Shown here one piece after another: positions 19,964 to 29,493 of a stretch of DNA of 64,000 bases. Location of the stretch: positions 40,841 through 104,840 of the forward strand of contig NZ_KQ758608.1 of the NCBI RefSeq assembly GCF_001457025.1, written 5' to 3'. Positions within the stretch are counted from its first letter, which is position 1. Each line of letters opens with the position of its first letter. The translations under genes and the position numbers were made by a program. The DNA is from Pseudarthrobacter enclensis. Lineage in GTDB: Bacteria > Actinomycetota > Actinomycetes > Actinomycetales > Micrococcaceae. Below the pieces are notes generated by a model that saw only the letters and a list, made by a program, of their open reading frames with translations, had not been told where the DNA came from and did not search any database.

Positions 19964-20505
19964 GATGCGCGCGGCGCCGGACGCCGTAGCCGGCCTGCCC
20001 CTGGCGATGGGCGGCATGATCGGCGGCGTGCTCATTTCACTGCTTATCTCTGGGACGTGGCGCAGGCTTGGGCGATCATGGCCTACGGCGTCATCGCGGG
20101 AGCCGGCCTCGCCGGAATCCTGCAGGGCTGGTTTCATACCCTCCAAGGCAGCTTCTGGACCAACGCCGGCGCGATCGGGCTGGGAATCGTGGCAACGGCG
20201 GCCATCATCGTGGGCCTCAACGCGCTTATCGGGCGGGCGGGCATCGCGGTTGGCGCTGTCATCACCCTGTTCGTTGGAAACCCACTCTCCTCACTGACCC
20301 AGCCCAAGGAGTTCTTCCTGGTCCATGGGGCGGTGTAGGCCAGTGGCTGGTCCCCGGAGCTTCCGGAACGTTGCTTCGCGACCTCTCATACTTTCCCGAC
20401 ACCGGAATAGCATTCCCCTGGCTCGTGCTTACCGGCTGGGTCGCCGGCGCCATACTCATTGCCGTTGGCCTCTTCCGCAACGCCCCCGCCACCGCCGACA
20501 TTTAG
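19964..20505 (+). pseudogene. Truncated, twice-frameshifted ABC-2-type permease remnant
   Basis: Three consecutive frames join into one membrane-protein sequence: AVAGLPLAMGGMIGGVLIS..., then AIMAYGVIAGAGLAGILQGWF..., then GPWGGVGQWLVPGASGTLL.... The frame changes at about 20074 (GGG where GGGG would restore LGAIMAYG) and about 20309 (TTCTT where TTCCTT would restore EFLPGPWG). Both are single-base losses. The pattern matches actinobacterial ABC transporter permeases whose N-terminal half is missing here. Either the gene is decaying beside a transposase scar, or two sequencing errors hide a truncated gene. Confidence 0.6.
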
Positions 20506-20660
20506 GCGCACCCCATACCAGGCTGACATCAGCAGCTTTCTCCTTCCCCCGGCTTGGCTAGGCCAGTAGCGCGTCGGCGATGAGGACGAAGTAGAGCGCA
20601 CCCATTCGGAGTTTCCAAAGGACGCGACCGAACTCGGGAGGCGGTCGGGCTGTTTCAGCG

Positions 20661-20870
20661 TCACGGTAGTCCGGCGCGGACCTCCGTCTTGCTCGTACTG
20701 AAGAACCGTTCGATCTTGCCGCGGCCCTGTGCCCGGCCAACGGTCGTACGGATTGTCCTGACGTGCAGGGCGACGGCGGTTCGTTCGAGGTCCGGCGACG
20801 GTACACGAGTTCGTGCCGGTCGCGGTAAGAGGCAGGCCGCTCCAAGGCGAGGGTGACAAGCCTAGGGTCG
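20661..20870 (-). mobile_element. Remnant of a transposase C-terminus
   Basis: On the minus strand one frame ends in GRAQGRGKIERFFSTSKTEV + RAGLP and a TGA at 20661-20663. GRGKIERFF is characteristic of Mu/IS481-type integrase-core transposases after the DDE domain. The upstream part is frame-broken and no inverted repeats bound it. This 470-bp stretch (20506-20977) holds no intact gene. It marks an old insertion beside the truncated permease. Confidence 0.5.
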
Positions 20871-20977
20871 GGGGCCCTCACGATCTCACGAACGGGTGCT
20901 TTGGCGTCACTACTTGTCGCATGGGGAAAACCCGCAAGGGGACTATCCAGCGTGCTTCTTTGGGGGACGTTTCTGCC

Positions 20978-22024
20978 CTACGGGGTGGCGTCTTGCATGA
21001 GTTCGCGGACGCGGGGAGCGACTTGGGTGCCGTAGAGCTCGATGCTGTTCATGAGGTGGGCGTGCCCCAGCAGGCCCATGCTGTAGCGCATGTCGAAGCG
21101 GGAGGCTCCCAGGAGGCGTAGGTTGCGGACAATTTTCCGGGCTATGGTTTCGGGTGAGCCGATGTAGAGGGCGCCATTGGGTCCGGCGCCCTGGAGGTAC
21201 TGGGCGCGGGAGAAGGGAGGCCATCCCCGTTCGCGGCCGGCTTTTTCCATAAAGGCCATGTGGTGGGGGTAGACGATTTCGAGGGCTTCTTCGTCGGTCT
21301 CGGCGACGAAGCCGGAGGAATGGATTGCAATCGGCTGCTCGGGTTTGCCGAGTGCGCTCAGTGTCCGTCGGTAGAGATCCGTGTAGGGTTCGAAGCGAGC
21401 CGGTTCTCCTCCGATGATCGCGAGCATCAGGGGCAGGCCGTAGTGCGCGGCTCGGACCACGGACTGGGGTGATCCGCCGACGCCGACCCAGGTGGTCATC
21501 GTGCCGGATTCCGGACGTGGGTAGATCCATTGGTTCGTGAGGCTGCTGCGCGTGGTGCCTGACCAGGTCACGGGTGAGTCTTTGAGGAGCTTGGCGAAGA
21601 GTTCGATCTTTTCCTCGAACAGGATTTCGTAGTCGGAGAGGTTATAGCCGAACAGGGGAAAGGACTCGGTGAAGGATCCGCGTCCGAGAACGACCTCTGC
21701 CCTGCCGTTGCTCAGGGCGTCGAGGGAAGCGAAACGTTGGTAGACGCGGACCGGGTCATCACTGCTGAGGACGGTGACGGCGGAGCCGAGTCGGATGTTC
21801 TCGGTGCGGGCAGCAATAGCTGCGAGGACTACCTCGGGAGCGCTGACGGCGAACTCGATACGGTGGTGTTCGCCGAGGCCGAAGAAGTCCAGGCCGAGCT
21901 GGTCGGCGAGAACGGCCTGATCAACGACATCCCGGATGGCCTGGGCATGGCTGACGAGGCTGCCATCGGCGGACGCGGTAACGTCGCCGAAGGTGTCCAG
22001 CCCGAGCTCGATGGGATGGGGCAT
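20978..22024 (-). CDS. LLM-class flavin-dependent oxidoreductase (bacterial luciferase-like)
   Basis: A 348-aa TIM-barrel monooxygenase starting MPHPIELGLDTFGDV, with the family blocks FGLGEHHRIEFA near 55, AARTENIRLGSAVTVLSSDD near 78 and VGVGGSPQSVVRAA near 178. The ATG at 22024 follows AGGAGAAAATC, so an upstream in-frame TTG is not needed. These enzymes use FMNH2 supplied by a reductase to oxidise aldehydes, alkanes or other small substrates. The substrate here is unknown. It is followed in the same direction by nothing and preceded by the DoxX-like gene 55 bp upstream, so they may form a DoxX-LLM operon near a MarR regulator. Confidence 0.82.
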   Translation of the reverse strand: MPHPIELGLDTFGDVTASADGSLVSHAQAIRDVVDQAVLADQLGLDFFGLGEHHRIEFAVSAPEVVLAAIAARTENIRLGSAVTVLSSDDPVRVYQRFASLDALSNGRAEVVLGRGSFTESFPLFGYNLSDYEILFEEKIELFAKLLKDSPVTWSGTTRSSLTNQWIYPRPESGTMTTWVGVGGSPQSVVRAAHYGLPLMLAIIGGEPARFEPYTDLYRRTLSALGKPEQPIAIHSSGFVAETDEEALEIVYPHHMAFMEKAGRERGWPPFSRAQYLQGAGPNGALYIGSPETIARKIVRNLRLLGASRFDMRYSMGLLGHAHLMNSIELYGTQVAPRVRELMQDATP

Positions 22025-22078
22025 GATTTTCTCCTGATTCAAGAAATGATGACCGGTGAACCCGGCAGATGGGCGTAA

Positions 22079-22445
22079 CTAGCGGGCGAGGATTACGAAG
22101 CCGAGGACGGCGGCGGCGATGGATAGTACAGCGAGGACGGCAGGGGGAATGACCGGTTCGTGGCGGCGCTGGTGCACGACGACGGCGCCAAGCATCACGA
22201 CGGCGAGGCCGAGACCGGCTGCCGGAGTGAGCGCGGGGGCGATCCCGGTGATGAGGGGCAGGATCAGGCCGAGCGCACCGATGATCTCGAGCAGGCCGAT
22301 GCCCTTAAGCAGACGGGGGGAAGTCTTCCGCCCAGGGCATACCGCCCTCAATGAGGGCAGTGCGGGGCTTGAGGAGCTTGAGGAACCCGGCGCCAATGAA
22401 AGCGATGGTGAGGAGGGCTACGAGAATCCACAGTGCGATGAGCAT
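22079..22445 (-). pseudogene. DoxX-family membrane protein, frameshifted at a G6 tract
   Basis: The first half reads MLIALWILVALLTIAFIGAG + FLKLLKPR...WAEDFPP and the second RLLKGIGLLEIIGALGLILP + LITGIAPAL.... Joined, they give a typical ~123-aa, four-helix DoxX protein. The break lies at six G residues (C6 in the gene, 22315-22320), where one extra base would restore WAEDFPPRLLKGIG. DoxX proteins are small quinone-linked or thiol-redox membrane proteins that often pair with oxidoreductases. The frame break may be true inactivation, slippage-prone phase variation, or a sequencing error. Confidence 0.65.
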
Positions 22446-22667
22446 GACAGTCCTGTTCTGAAAAGTATGAGATGTGGGTGGGTAGGGCGCAGAGGGCAAA
22501 GAAGAGAAGGGCATGCGGCTGCTGAAAGGGTGCGTCGGAGGCAGCATGCTGCGAGGAGTCCCGCAATGACGGGCGGAGGTGCCCGTTCAGGGGCTAAAAG
22601 CCGGTTTCGGCGTTCGGGAGGCGGGAACGGCGTCCTGGCATGGAGGCATGGTTCCCCTCGGGGGGGG

Positions 22668-23162
22668 TTAGCAGCCTGTGGTGGGTCGCTTTTGCAGGTG
22701 GGTCCGGAGGGCTTGCACGGCGGTCTGCATGGCATTGAGTTGTTCGGGGGTGAAGGCGTCGATGAAGACGTCTCGGACTACCCGCAGGTGTGATGTGGAG
22801 GATTTGCGAAAAAGGTCAGCCCCGGCATCGGTGAGCGTGACGGCGGCCCCTCGGCTATCGCCGTCGACCTTGTGACGGATGATGAGTTTCCGGTCTTCCA
22901 TGCGGCGCAGGTGGTGGGAGAGTCTGCTGCGTTCCCATCCGATGACGTCCGCCAGCTCTGAGGAGCGCAGGAGCCGGTCCGGCGCTTCGCTGAGGGCGAG
23001 CATCACTCCGTAGTCCCCGGGTGACATGCCTGAGGTAGCCTGGAAATCCGCGGCGAGGGCCCGCTTCACAGCCTCAGAGGTCTCGATGTAGTCCCGCCAG
23101 ACAGCCAGTTCATCACGGGTGGGCGATCTCTTGCCCCTGACCTGAGCCGTGGTCTCGTCCAT
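22668..23162 (-). CDS. MarR-family transcriptional regulator
   Basis: A 164-aa winged-helix protein. The recognition region is LRSSELADVIGWERSRLSHH followed by LRRMEDRKLIIRHKVDGDSRGAAVTLTDAG (wing), the standard MarR layout. It is on the minus strand with the NAD(P)-binding reductase gene 178 bp upstream. Two TTGAC-N2-GTCAA palindromes in the divergent promoter at 24071-24175 are the obvious operator candidates. Redox or reactive-electrophile sensing would suit its neighbours (LLM monooxygenases, DoxX, reductase), but no conserved cysteine stands out near the N-terminus. A C-terminal Cys ends the protein. Confidence 0.85.
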   Translation of the reverse strand: MDETTAQVRGKRSPTRDELAVWRDYIETSEAVKRALAADFQATSGMSPGDYGVMLALSEAPDRLLRSSELADVIGWERSRLSHHLRRMEDRKLIIRHKVDGDSRGAAVTLTDAGADLFRKSSTSHLRVVRDVFIDAFTPEQLNAMQTAVQALRTHLQKRPTTGC

Positions 23163-23340
23163 ACTGCTCTCCTTCTAGCTACACCGGTCCAGCACCGCGC
23201 ACCGGATCCGCCGATCAGGCGGTGGACGCCCAGGAGCTGCGGACCGGCAGCTCCTGGGCATTTCGATCATCTCAGATTGCGAAGTCGCCACTCGATGTTC
23301 GTCGCACCCTGCAGCAAGGAACTGCCCCGCATAGGTCGGC

Positions 23341-23991
23341 TCAGTAAGCGACGGAGAAGCGCTGACGGGAGTGTGCAGGCTGCTCGATCTCGTTGACGAA
23401 CGCGATCGCGTAGTCGGCCCCGGAGATGTTGGACTGGCCTTGGTCATCGCTGAGCAGGACGTCACCGCCGAGGCGGAAGGTTCCGGTGCGCTCTCCCGGG
23501 GCCCAGGCGCCGAACCCACCTGCGGGGCTGAGGTAGAACCAGTCCAGGTCGGCCGGGCCCTCGCGCAGGGCCTGGAGGACATCGGCGTGGTTTTGGGCTT
23601 CCGGGCGGAACTCCGCAGGGAACGCGTCGATGTCCATGACCTGCGGACCGCCCTCGAATGCGTTCAAAGAGCCGGCACCACCGACAACACCGAGCCTGGC
23701 GCCGGCGGAGATAACGGCGTCGACGACCGCGGGGATGGCCTCCACCAGGCGGGGTCCGCCTTCCTCCGTGGCACTGGCCGGCAGCGAAAGGACGACAACG
23801 TCAGCACCGGCAACGGCAGCGCGGACCACTTCGGCGTCATGCACTGACCCTGTGATGAAGGAGACGCCCTCGGGAGCGGTCTCCGGCGAACGGCGGGCGA
23901 CGCCCTGCACGTAGTGGCCGCGGGAGACAAGTTCAGCGGCGATGACACTGCCGGCGTAACCAGTGGCGCCGAAAACGATGACCTTGGACAT
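23341..23991 (-). CDS. NAD(P)-binding (atypical SDR) family protein
   Basis: A 216-aa Rossmann-fold protein of the NAD(P)H-binding/YwnB-type group. It starts MSKVIVFGATGYAGSVIA with the GATGYAG dinucleotide motif at 8-14. VVVLSLPASATEEGGPR and LGVVGGAGSLNAFEGG follow the family pattern in which the usual YxxxK catalytic pair is absent. Such proteins are often MarR-controlled quinone or flavin reductases, or stress proteins. It is transcribed divergently from the second LLM gene across two palindromic operators. Confidence 0.8.
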   Translation of the reverse strand: MSKVIVFGATGYAGSVIAAELVSRGHYVQGVARRSPETAPEGVSFITGSVHDAEVVRAAVAGADVVVLSLPASATEEGGPRLVEAIPAVVDAVISAGARLGVVGGAGSLNAFEGGPQVMDIDAFPAEFRPEAQNHADVLQALREGPADLDWFYLSPAGGFGAWAPGERTGTFRLGGDVLLSDDQGQSNISGADYAIAFVNEIEQPAHSRQRFSVAY

Positions 23992-24070
23992 TGGGGTCCT
24001 ACTTTCTGAAGTTGATGCTCGAAGATTTCTGACTCTGGCTTTTCGCCAGCGGATGCTTCAACACTAGGGC

Positions 24071-24096
24071 CATGTAATTGACGTGTCAATTACATG
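24071..24096. promoter_or_regulatory. MarR-type palindromic operator
   Basis: Two perfect 12-bp arms, CATGTAATTGAC and GTCAATTACATG, separated by two bases. The core TTGAC-N2-GTCAA is repeated at 24164. It lies between the divergent reductase and LLM genes and is probably bound by the MarR protein encoded at 22668. Confidence 0.7.
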
Positions 24097-24163
24097 GCTG
24101 TTTTGGAGGGGGTGTGACTTCGGCCACCCTCAATGACGACGTCACTCGCGGGTTCCGATGTTA

Positions 24164-24175
24164 TTGACGCGTCAA
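24164..24175. promoter_or_regulatory. Second MarR-type operator
   Basis: Perfect 12-bp palindrome TTGACGCGTCAA, with TAT before and CTA after giving further partial symmetry. It sits 69 bp before the LLM start, at about promoter distance, and shares its core with the larger palindrome at 24071. Confidence 0.65.
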
Positions 24176-24243
24176 CTACCCAACTGTACTATTCAGGTTG
24201 ATCCGATACGCGGGGAAACCGCAGGCAGTGAGGAACGAGCGTC

Positions 24244-25280
24244 ATGAAAAAGATTGGTTTCCTGTCCTTCAACTACTGGAGCGACCAACGGGGATCCCAC
24301 GTGCGTTCCGCGGGGGAAGCACTTCACCAGTCAGTCGAACTGGCCGTGGCAGCCGAGGAAATCGGTATCAGCGGTGCATACTTCCGGGTCCACCACTTCA
24401 GTGAGCAACAAGCCAATCCCTTCCCCCTGCTCTCCCACATCGCGGCGAAGACCACAAAACTCGAGCTCGGTACCGGAGTCATCGACATGCGGTACGAGAA
24501 TCCGCTCTCCCTCGCCGAGCAGGCCGCAGCCACCGATCTGCTCTCCGGGGAGCGCCTGCAGCTCGGCGTAAGCCGCGGTTCACCCGAGCACGCAGACCGT
24601 GGATACCGTTATTTCGGGCACACACCCAAAAAGGGGTTCTCGGACGCCGACATGGCGCGTGAGCAGACGGCGGAACTGCTGTGGGCCCTAGACGGAGCAG
24701 TTATCGCTGATGCGAACCCCCAGATCCACCCTGGAGGCAAAAAACTGCCGATAACCCCCAGGTCGGCGACTCTTCGGGAGCGTATCTGGTGGGGTGCCGG
24801 GAACCTCGAATCAGCAGTCTGGACGGCGCAGCAGGGGATGCAGCTGATGAGCTCCACCCTGATCCAGGACGAGAAAGGCATCCCGTTCGACCTCCTGCAG
24901 CTCGAGCAATCGACGGCTTCAGAAAAGCCTGGCACGATGTCGGCTGGGACTGGGCACCCCAGGTATCGGTCGCCCGAAGCATCCTGCCAATTGTCGATGA
25001 CACTACGCGTGCCTACTTTGCCGGCCACCGATCCGGAGGTGAAGGGGTCGGTCAACTGGAAGGCATCAGCAGCCGCTTCGGACCCAGCTTCTACGGCGAA
25101 CCCGAACTCCTCGTCGAACAGCTACGCCACGACGCCGCCCTCGACGCCGCAGACATGGTCATGATCACCATTCCGAACCAGCTCGGCGTGGACCTCAACA
25201 CCAACCTGCTCCGAGGCATCAAAGCCATCGGCGACGCACTCGGCTGGAACCACCCCTTACCCGGCACGAATCCGAAATGA
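24244..25280 (+). pseudogene. LLM-class flavin-dependent oxidoreductase, frameshifted
   Basis: The N-terminal frame (MKKIGFLSFNYWSDQRGSHV...) and a second frame (IDGFRKAWHDVGWDWAPQVS...) together make one complete luciferase-like monooxygenase of about 345 aa. The break is at about 24907: GAGCAATCGAC, where GAGCAAATCGAC would read EQIDGF without interruption. One lost A therefore splits the gene. The N-terminal part has the VHHFSEQQANPFPLLSHIA block and the FMN-site region GERLQLGVSRGSPEH. It is divergent from the NAD(P)-binding gene and under the two MarR-type palindromes. The reductase may supply its reduced flavin (inference). Confidence 0.72.
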
Positions 25281-25493
25281 GCACACCCCAACCTGACGTC
25301 AGACGGCAGTGTCCAGAGCGTCAGAATTGAGCCCAAAACGCTTTGCCGGACACGCCTGAAAGCAAGCCTAGGAGTCTAACCTGACGGTTGGTCGCGATCT
25401 CCTCTTATCCAGATAGTTACGCACCAGGTGCTGGTGGCCACTCTTCGGTCATAGACGGAAGAAGGAGCGGAATGCAGTCAGGGTGAGTGAGTC

Positions 25494-28400
25494 CTAGGGT
25501 TGGCGAAGACTGACACGTCGGACTGAGCCTTCTAGAGGGTATTTGGAAACGATATCTGCCTCTCGGAGCCGCTCAAGAACGACCACCGCTGCAGATGAGT
25601 CCTTTATTTCGTGCACGCCCCAGCCACGGTCTGCAACCTTCGACCATCGACCGCCGAGCGCACGAAGAATTTGTCTCAGTTCCTCTATTGAAACGTGGTT
25701 AGTCGACGCGGCTAGCAATTCAATGGTTACGGTTTCTCCAACCCCTCCCCGTCTCATCAGGTCAATGGAAGCGGCATCGACGGTGATCGCTCCTCCTATG
25801 GCTCGCTTGGCAGCAGCAGCGAAAGCCTCTTTAGGCACATGGCTGTAGGAAGGCAGCTTGGTCGCTACAACGGAGTGGAGGGAGCTCAGTTCGTCACTGG
25901 AAAAGAAGGCTGCCAGGTATTGCGGCTGAAGTGTGTCCGGCGATACGAAGTCTTTGAAATTGGCGGAGCGAGCCACTGCGTAGGACTGCGTGCTCCAGTC
26001 GATCATCAGCCGGTGCTGGAAGGCGTATTCGTCGTCGGGTATGAGCTGCGCGGTGATTAGTTCACCGAGGAGGGGGCCTGCCAGCGGCTCTAATTCGTTC
26101 GAATCCAGTTCGCCAGGATCAAGTGATACGGCCAGCCTTACCCTCTGGTGTGCATCAAGGCTGTTGGTTGGAGCGTTAATGATGTCGAGTGCGAGCCGGG
26201 CACGCTCTGGCTGTTCTGCCGGCACATCGGTGATCGTTTCGACGGCGGTGAGGGATAGTGCTAAGGATCCATCAACCTCACCGAAATTCTCCACATAGAC
26301 AGCAACATTTTCGAAGGCCATAGGAACACGATGAGTGCGGACGAGCGCTGGCCATGCGCCAGGCGGAACTTCCGAGAGGGTATTTACTCGGCATTCGAGG
26401 TGTGAAGCGAGCACAACCTCATCAAAGTCTGCCTGCGTCCAGGACTTCGAAGCGTTCAGTATCTCGACGAATCTTGCAGGTGCTGCGACTGTAAACTTCG
26501 TCCCGTGCGACTCCTTGAAGGCCTTCAGATATGCCTGAATCGAGTCGGTTGCGTAAGCGAAAATCTCTCCATCAACATCTTGCAGTGCATCGAGCGACAG
26601 TTCGGACAACTTTGCCACGCACTTCAGGTTTGCCGCCGTCAACACGTATGCGCGCGTAGCTCTAAAGGCCTGTAGCACCGGATCGGGGAGACCAACGAGG
26701 TCCGCCAGCACCGCTCCCGTTGACGAAATGAACGTGACAGTTTTGGCACTGACTGGGACCTTGGCGTTCAAGCCGATCGACGGAAGCGCCCGATATTCAG
26801 CTTCTAGGAGTTCACGCAGCTGATCTGACACTTCATAGCGTTCTCGAGGTGAGCGGTGGACGATCGCTGTGTCAATGAGTTTCACTCGCTCCTTTCGCTC
26901 CAATGGAGCGGTGCCCGCGAGGTAGATGAAGATATCCGGCATGAGGGGCGAAAGCTGTGCCACGAGTTCAGGCTTCGCGCTGCCTGCGTCCAGGTATAGG
27001 TCCAAGAAGTCGGCAGCGTCAGATCCGTCCAGAAGATTGCGAACAACGACTGATGCTTCCTCGGGGCGGCTCACGAGCAGGTGATTCAGTATCCCGATAT
27101 TGAACATGCTCCGCTCTGTAAGCACGGATGTTCCTTGGTCCCGCAGGATTGCCTCGACATCCTCCGGTTCGAGTGGGTAGTCCGGCTCGGGAGTTCCCTG
27201 GTCTATGCTGCGCATGACGTAGACCATGGCATCAGGGCGAATTAGCTGGCCATAGAAAGCGGAGACGTGAAGTGAAAAGTACGAGGTTATGTAGCCGTGA
27301 ATCACGAGGTCTGCAGCTAGGCGGGAGGGAAGCAACTTCTCAGTCCATACACGAAAGCTATAGCTATTACCGTCAGCTGTGTCCGTGTACTTGAACCGCC
27401 CTGCTTCACAAAGGTCCTTCCACGAGTGCCTACGAAGGAAGGCTATGTCTTCATCGTTGCGTTCAAGTGCTTTCTCTTCCGCAGTGATGGCATCCGCGAC
27501 GAACCTATCATCGTCAATGGTCATGCCTATCAGTGTCTCGACGGTATCCCGCGAGAACTGCATAGAGTAGGCGTTGTATTGACCATTCCTCCACGCCTTG
27601 ACGGTGATCGGTTTGCCGCTATCGACGAACTCGCGCCAGAATTGTGGGGACTGCAACCTAGCGTCATCGACGACTCCCTCGTCAAAGTAGATAGCACCTC
27701 CCGCAAGGCCGGAGTATGGGGCAGAGGCCAGTGCGTTAATTCTGTTGCGAAATTCAGCGCCTATTTTCTGGGCGTAAGTAAGTGCTGACCGGCGCCCCGC
27801 CACACGGATGCGCCGACGTTTCGAGTCGTCCCGGAGCCGATCGAGGTTCTGGTTGACGCTTGCCCGCCATGTTTTCCACAGGTTGTCGAGGGAGCTTTCA
27901 GCATGGCGGATTTTTTCGAAGTCGCCCATGTGCGCGTTCTTGAACATGACCATCGCGAACAGGCGTTCCGCATCAAGTTCCGGAACAGGCTGGTCGACCT
28001 CAAGCAAGCGGTGCTTGAATACTTCGTACTCATTGATGATGTTGTGTACCAATCGCATATCAGCGAGGTGCCGGGCGGCGAGGTCGATGAGGTCCTTCGA
28101 AATCTTGTGTCCGCGCTGCTCAAGGCGACTAAGCATCAAGTCTCTTGCATTCTTGTGCGTAATAAACGGGACAACGGGGATCACAAGTTCGAAGAACTTT
28201 GTTCTGTTTGCGCGAACTAGTTCTATGCGAGCCCCGTCGTTGGGATCAGCCACAGTATCGCGCCCAAGTTTCTCAAACACACTGTCGCGAACGGCGTACA
28301 CGAATCGGATATCCCGGTTCTTAAGCTGTCCGGCTGCGTTAAGCAATCCATTAAGCGACCGGAGTGCCTCGAAAATGCTCGAGTCGTTAAAACGATCGAG

Positions 28401-29177
28401 ATCCTCGATGATGACAATGTCGCGTGTCACGTTCATCTCGAAGAAGTAGATGATTTCATCAAGATACTCATCGAAGTAGCTGGTCGATCGGGGCGGTAGG
28501 GTAATGGTCGCGGGCCCTGCGGTGACCTTCTCAATTCCAACACGCCCACGGACAAGCGCTCGTATTCCCAACAGCACCCCGCCCGCAACCAGGGCTACAG
28601 CGAGATACAGCGCGACTACGGCTAGCCATGGTGGGCGTTGAGTGAAAGTGATCCCAAAAGCCGGGCTGATTGTTGCATCCAGTCCTGCAATGAACGCCAG
28701 TAATACAGCCATGACAGCGGCTGACGCCGCGAACTTTAGTTCAGTTCGCCAGCGAAATCGAACGATGCGGCGGAACCGCGATTCTGGTGCGTCAGCTGGC
28801 CTTTGCTGATAGAGCAGCTGCTTAACGATCTCTTTCTGGATCCGGTTAGTGGTGCTGGTTGCTGCTGGATTACTGTCTTGGGATGATGGCGTCGGCTCTG
28901 GCTGCACGCCAAGCGTAAGGAGCGAAAGTTCAATGACTCTCTCCTTGTACTCCTCGCTGACCTTCCTCAAAATGCTGCTTTTACCTGTGCCATAGGTGCC
29001 GGCCAAGGCGATGTTGCGGACATGCGGCTGCTCATCGATTGCACGCTTAAGAAGCGTGAAATATACGCCGTGGTCCTCATGGGAGTAATTGGGCGCAAGA
29101 CTAGTCAGCTTCGGAGCGGTGCTATCCACCAAGGCTTCCGTTTTTTTACGTCGTCTCAATCGATCCCAATCTTTCAA
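25494..29177 (-). CDS. YobI-like / KAP-type membrane P-loop NTPase, 1227 aa
   Basis: A large single-gene unit. Walker A is GTYGTGKSS at 60-68 and Walker B is DIVIIEDLDRF at 253-263. Between them lie two hydrophobic segments (about 149-166 and 184-206), the hallmark of KAP-type NTPases, in which the ATPase domain is interrupted by membrane helices. The ~900-residue remainder is mostly helical and leucine-rich with no domain I can name. The overall plan and length match the YobI family (B. subtilis YobI is about 1200 aa). Such proteins are scattered on plasmids, prophages and islands. A role in phage defence or membrane-linked surveillance is suggested by analogy only. Its GC content appears lower than that of the flanking genes and it has no operon partner, both consistent with acquisition. 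Confidence 0.78.
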   Translation of the reverse strand: MKDWDRLRRRKKTEALVDSTAPKLTSLAPNYSHEDHGVYFTLLKRAIDEQPHVRNIALAGTYGTGKSSILRKVSEEYKERVIELSLLTLGVQPEPTPSSQDSNPAATSTTNRIQKEIVKQLLYQQRPADAPESRFRRIVRFRWRTELKFAASAAVMAVLLAFIAGLDATISPAFGITFTQRPPWLAVVALYLAVALVAGGVLLGIRALVRGRVGIEKVTAGPATITLPPRSTSYFDEYLDEIIYFFEMNVTRDIVIIEDLDRFNDSSIFEALRSLNGLLNAAGQLKNRDIRFVYAVRDSVFEKLGRDTVADPNDGARIELVRANRTKFFELVIPVVPFITHKNARDLMLSRLEQRGHKISKDLIDLAARHLADMRLVHNIINEYEVFKHRLLEVDQPVPELDAERLFAMVMFKNAHMGDFEKIRHAESSLDNLWKTWRASVNQNLDRLRDDSKRRRIRVAGRRSALTYAQKIGAEFRNRINALASAPYSGLAGGAIYFDEGVVDDARLQSPQFWREFVDSGKPITVKAWRNGQYNAYSMQFSRDTVETLIGMTIDDDRFVADAITAEEKALERNDEDIAFLRRHSWKDLCEAGRFKYTDTADGNSYSFRVWTEKLLPSRLAADLVIHGYITSYFSLHVSAFYGQLIRPDAMVYVMRSIDQGTPEPDYPLEPEDVEAILRDQGTSVLTERSMFNIGILNHLLVSRPEEASVVVRNLLDGSDAADFLDLYLDAGSAKPELVAQLSPLMPDIFIYLAGTAPLERKERVKLIDTAIVHRSPRERYEVSDQLRELLEAEYRALPSIGLNAKVPVSAKTVTFISSTGAVLADLVGLPDPVLQAFRATRAYVLTAANLKCVAKLSELSLDALQDVDGEIFAYATDSIQAYLKAFKESHGTKFTVAAPARFVEILNASKSWTQADFDEVVLASHLECRVNTLSEVPPGAWPALVRTHRVPMAFENVAVYVENFGEVDGSLALSLTAVETITDVPAEQPERARLALDIINAPTNSLDAHQRVRLAVSLDPGELDSNELEPLAGPLLGELITAQLIPDDEYAFQHRLMIDWSTQSYAVARSANFKDFVSPDTLQPQYLAAFFSSDELSSLHSVVATKLPSYSHVPKEAFAAAAKRAIGGAITVDAASIDLMRRGGVGETVTIELLAASTNHVSIEELRQILRALGGRWSKVADRGWGVHEIKDSSAAVVVLERLREADIVSKYPLEGSVRRVSLRQP

Positions 29178-29493
29178 TCACCCATCACCCGTAAGCGGAA
29201 ACGAGTGATTTTGCATCTGACGCCCTAACTGGCTTGCCGTATTGAATCCTACGAGTCCACGGCAGACATTCAGTAAATTCCAGACAGTTGTACCTTTGAT
29301 CGCTTGCCGGGCGCGCTTTGGACAGTTGGTTTTGCTGCCCACAGGCGGGGACAATCCCGGTGGGTTTTCCACCGCTACTTCTGCTGGGGGAGCTTTCCTG
29401 GTGGCTCCCGGTTTTCAGCCGTGGATAACCCGGATTGACCCCAACTGTGGACAGCTCGCATGTCACCTTGGGCGTCGGCTGACAGCACCCGGT
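29178..29493. other. Gene-free spacer with GACAGTTG repeats, between NTPase and T4SS genes
   Basis: A 316-bp stretch without a credible frame. GACAGTTG occurs at 29283 and 29321 in direct orientation, and its inverse CAACTGT at 29442. It could hold the NTPase promoter, a terminator for the T4SS operon, or a transfer-origin-like element. No relaxase gene is adjacent, so I do not call it oriT. Confidence 0.3.

Noticed and set aside
22305..22547. Independent 80-aa membrane protein
   Set aside because: Only the part from the ATG at 22445 resembles a protein, and it is the first half of the DoxX gene that continues in another frame.
29178..29493. oriT call
   Set aside because: Only short repeats are visible and no relaxase is adjacent; evidence is insufficient for a positive call.
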